From: an uncultured Clostridia bacterium
GTDB taxonomy: Bacteria; Bacillota; Clostridia; Christensenellales; UBA1242
Direction of reading: 5' to 3'
Assembly (NCBI GenBank): GCA_944362705.1
Contig: CALVTO010000002.1
Location: 76,818 to 140,817 of the forward strand
Length of the DNA: 64,000 bases
A program made the position numbers and the translations under genes. Position 1 is the stretch's first letter. Every line of letters starts with the position of its first letter. The notes under the pieces are model-generated. The model made no database searches. It saw only the letters and a list, made by a program, of their open reading frames with translations, and was not told where the DNA came from. Positions 62,311 through 64,000 of this stretch are shown piece after piece.

Positions 62311-62582
62311 AACCGTGCACCACTTTTTGATATACCATACCGAAGCGGTAAATTTGTAGCCAGCTCCTCCAAAGCTACCTTATGGCACATCGCAGATTTT
62401 GTTTAATGCTGCTGCCGTCAGGCCCTGACATGGTTCACAAAGAGCAATTGCATAAGACCTTGGTATCAACACCACTTGCAAACCTCAGCCTTCCATACCA
62501 TATACCTAGAAGTGGAATTCAGCCCTGCGTATAGCGGATTTCAGGTTACAGGACACCGCTAGCTTCCCACCTAGCACGGTAT
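62311..62582 (-). ncRNA. ffs: Signal recognition particle RNA, long Firmicutes type
   Basis: About 270 nt. The Alu domain at the 5' side has CGTGCTAGGTGGGAAGCTAG, CGGTGTCCTGTAACCTGAAA and GCAGGGCTGAATTCC. The conserved domain IV hairpin has TGTCAGGGCCTGACGGCAGC. The 5' end ACCGTGC pairs with the 3' end GCACGGT, fixing both termini. A second short T-rich tract follows the 3' end. Domain IV has a TGAC apical loop in place of the more usual GGAA. Confidence 0.95.
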
Positions 62583-62586
62583 GTTT

Positions 62587-62615
62587 AGTATATACATTTT
62601 TTTTCGTTTTAGCAA
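62587..62615 (-). promoter_or_regulatory. SRP RNA promoter
   Basis: -35 TTGCTA (62610-62615) and -10 TATACT (62587-62592), 17-bp spacer; start predicted at about 62580, the base-paired RNA 5' end. Confidence 0.75.
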
Positions 62616-62739
62616 GATTTATTTTAAAAGAATTGTAAGAAATTTGTCAGTTTGAAACATTTGGCATACATTTTTTTAGAAAAAAGCTATGCATTATAAG
62701 AACCTATACATTTTACACGATTTTTTTTAATAACAAAAA

Positions 62740-62775
62740 AATAAAAAAGAACCTTACACAAGGATAAGGTTCTTT
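62740..62775 (-). terminator. Terminator of acpP
   Basis: Perfect 9-bp stem AGAACCTTA...TAAGGTTCT around an 8-nt loop, followed by TTTTTTATTTTTTT on the minus strand. Confidence 0.9.
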
Positions 62776-62798
62776 CACTATATTTTATTTAAAAAACA

Positions 62799-63026
62799 TT
62801 ATTTATTTGCATCGATATATTTAACTAAGTCAGCCACAGTTTTAATTTCAGGAATAACTTCATCTGGAATGCTAATGTTAAATTCTTCTTCTAAACTCAT
62901 TAAAATTTCTACTAAATCTAATGAATCTGCCCCTAAATCGGTAGCAATATTGGTATCTTCTTTAATTTTTGAAGCATCTATTCCTAATTGTTTTGCTAAA
63001 ATTTCTTTAACTTTATCAACCGTCAT
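62799..63026 (-). CDS. acpP: Acyl carrier protein
   Basis: Carrier of growing fatty-acyl chains. 75 residues with the phosphopantetheine site LGADSLDLVE; the Ser is the attachment point. Start is the ATG at 63024-63026, 11 nt after GGAGG; the TTG six codons upstream overlaps that ribosome-binding site. Not next to other fab genes here, but the modifying enzyme AcpS is at 56393. Confidence 0.96.
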   Translation of the reverse strand: MTVDKVKEILAKQLGIDASKIKEDTNIATDLGADSLDLVEILMSLEEEFNISIPDEVIPEIKTVADLVKYIDANK

Positions 63027-63094
63027 ACTCTTTTGTACCTCCAAGTAGTTCTATTATACTTATACTTATTTTTTAGGTCAAGCATTTTTACACG

Positions 63095-64000
63095 CTAACT
63101 TACACCTTGATGCAATTCTATGGAAAACACAAATTGTGTCGTTTGCCATTTGCCGTTTGTAAGCCTTTGTACATTTACTTTCATTACAGAACCAGACTGT
63201 GTTAAATATAACACGGCTTGCCAATCGGCAATGTGATGAATATTATATGTTATTCCGTCTATTTCTACACTTGTGATAATATCTTCATTTTGAAAACCAT
63301 AGTTATGCGCAGTTGCGTTTACTGTTTGCACTTGCACCGAATAATACACATAAGGTTTACCCGTTTGAGGGTTTATATACACCTCACTACCAGCATGCGT
63401 AAGCGTTACCCCAATAATAGAACGATACAGCTTACCATTATTGTTGATGATATTCTGCGCAATGGCCCACGCACGGTTAGAAGGTATGGCGTAACCAAAA
63501 TTATCTACACTACTAGATTTGACTTTTGCTTTTACGATACCCATCCAATTTCCATTGGCATCAAATATGCCTCCACCCGAATTGCCTTCATTGATAGCGG
63601 CATCGGTTCGCAACAAATACATGGTTTGCGATGTTTGCGTATCTAGGTATTTTTCGTATGTATTGGTAATAATACCGTAGGCAGGGGTTATGCCTTTCTT
63701 TTCCGCATTCCCCACAACCAAGCAAGCATCTCCTAGCGCAACCGATGCACTGTCGGCCTTTGTAACAGGCACAGCATTGCTTTCTTTATACTCTTGTGAA
63801 CTTTGTATGCGAAGAACCGCTAAGTCTTCATATTTTGAGCCCCCAACTACCGTGGCTGGAATAGGTGCCATAGAACCATATAAAAGTACATAGATACTTT
63901 CATGATAATTTGTAAGCGAATCGTTGGCAACAACATGATAATTGGTTAGAATATATGCATTTCCTAAATCTTTTTGATGTTCTATAATAACCCCGGAACC
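63095..64000 (-). CDS. HtrA/DegP-type serine protease (5' part outside window)
   Basis: The reading frame is open without stop from 63095 to the right edge (302 codons), so the N-terminus with its likely membrane anchor is missing. Catalytic triad segments are visible: ILTNYHVVAND (His), KYEDLAVLRI (Asp) and NEGNSGGGIFD (Ser). A C-terminal PDZ-like domain covers about the last 90 residues (GFQNEDIITSVEIDG). It acts outside the membrane in envelope protein quality control. The last strand pattern is somewhat divergent from typical PDZ. Confidence 0.9.
   Translation of the reverse strand, partial: GSGVIIEHQKDLGNAYILTNYHVVANDSLTNYHESIYVLLYGSMAPIPATVVGGSKYEDLAVLRIQSSQEYKESNAVPVTKADSASVALGDACLVVGNAEKKGITPAYGIITNTYEKYLDTQTSQTMYLLRTDAAINEGNSGGGIFDANGNWMGIVKAKVKSSSVDNFGYAIPSNRAWAIAQNIINNNGKLYRSIIGVTLTHAGSEVYINPQTGKPYVYYSVQVQTVNATAHNYGFQNEDIITSVEIDGITYNIHHIADWQAVLYLTQSGSVMKVNVQRLTNGKWQTTQFVFSIELHQGVS

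Overview
The window is an AT-rich bacterial chromosome segment from a spore-forming Clostridia-type Firmicute, probably an uncultured, deep-branching member. The evidence for this is conserved Firmicutes gene order (rpoD-dnaG; recO-yqzL-era-ybeY-yqfD-yqfC; rpmA-prp-rplU-spoIVFB-spoIVFA-minD; ywlE/rpiB-like pair), sporulation genes (yqfC, yqfD, spoIVFA/B, spoVB), a cleavable N-terminal extension on ribosomal protein L27 together with its protease Prp, a T-box leader, a long SRP RNA with an Alu domain, and pyruvate phosphate dikinase. No tRNA, rRNA, CRISPR array, phage or transposase gene was seen.

Layout, left to right. 1-11.4 kb, minus strand: sigma-70 factor (cut by the window edge), primase, PPDK, then recO, a small YqzL-like gene, era, ybeY, yqfD, yqfC, a membrane-anchored unknown and flotillin FloA. 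Behind floA lies a compact promoter-hairpin-terminator unit that looks like a small RNA with a C-rich loop. 11.7-18.8 kb: a plus-strand zincin-like gene, then on minus the L27/Prp/L21 operon, SpoIVFA/B, MinD/MinE (no MinC), MreB and a Ppx/GppA-like protein with eroded motifs. 18.8-23.1 kb: an Rnf-type membrane complex in the order C-D-E-A-B that lacks rnfG and appears to lack several canonical cofactor ligands. 23.2-24.0 kb: two half-size TauE/SafE permeases. 24.1-27.3 kb: a large plus-strand surface protein built of four similar beta-rich modules. 27.35-29.67 kb: an ABC exporter pair bounded by perfect 14-bp inverted repeats. 29.7-42.1 kb: acetyltransferase, SpoVB-like flippase, DUF4363/DUF421, DegV, UvrA/UvrB and a MacB-type ABC system.

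42.2-50 kb: T-box-controlled glycyl-tRNA synthetase (plus), then a minus block with a COG2426 membrane protein, an unknown, RpiB, a low-molecular-weight phosphatase, a tiny coiled-coil protein, SepF and a membrane-anchored unknown, then divergent GroES/GroEL (plus). 50.1-56.3 kb: a DivIVA-like coiled-coil protein with an AT-hook-like motif, Lgt, and two large membrane-anchored proteins whose outer parts are almost entirely G-[Y/F]-[D/N]-x-x repeats. This pair is driven by a near-consensus promoter and shares a C-terminal tail. 56.4-64 kb: AcpS, RecX, YigZ, a NifU-like/GGGtGRT pair (plus), RluA-type synthase, methyltransferase, CBS protein, SRP RNA, acyl carrier protein and an HtrA-type protease running off the right edge.

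The best candidates for something new are the stripped-down Rnf-like complex, the twin repeat proteins with their shared tail, the small RNA behind floA, and a set of three genes (uvrB, lgt, and the gene at 47297-47989) whose promoters sit so close to the ATG that the mRNAs should be leaderless.
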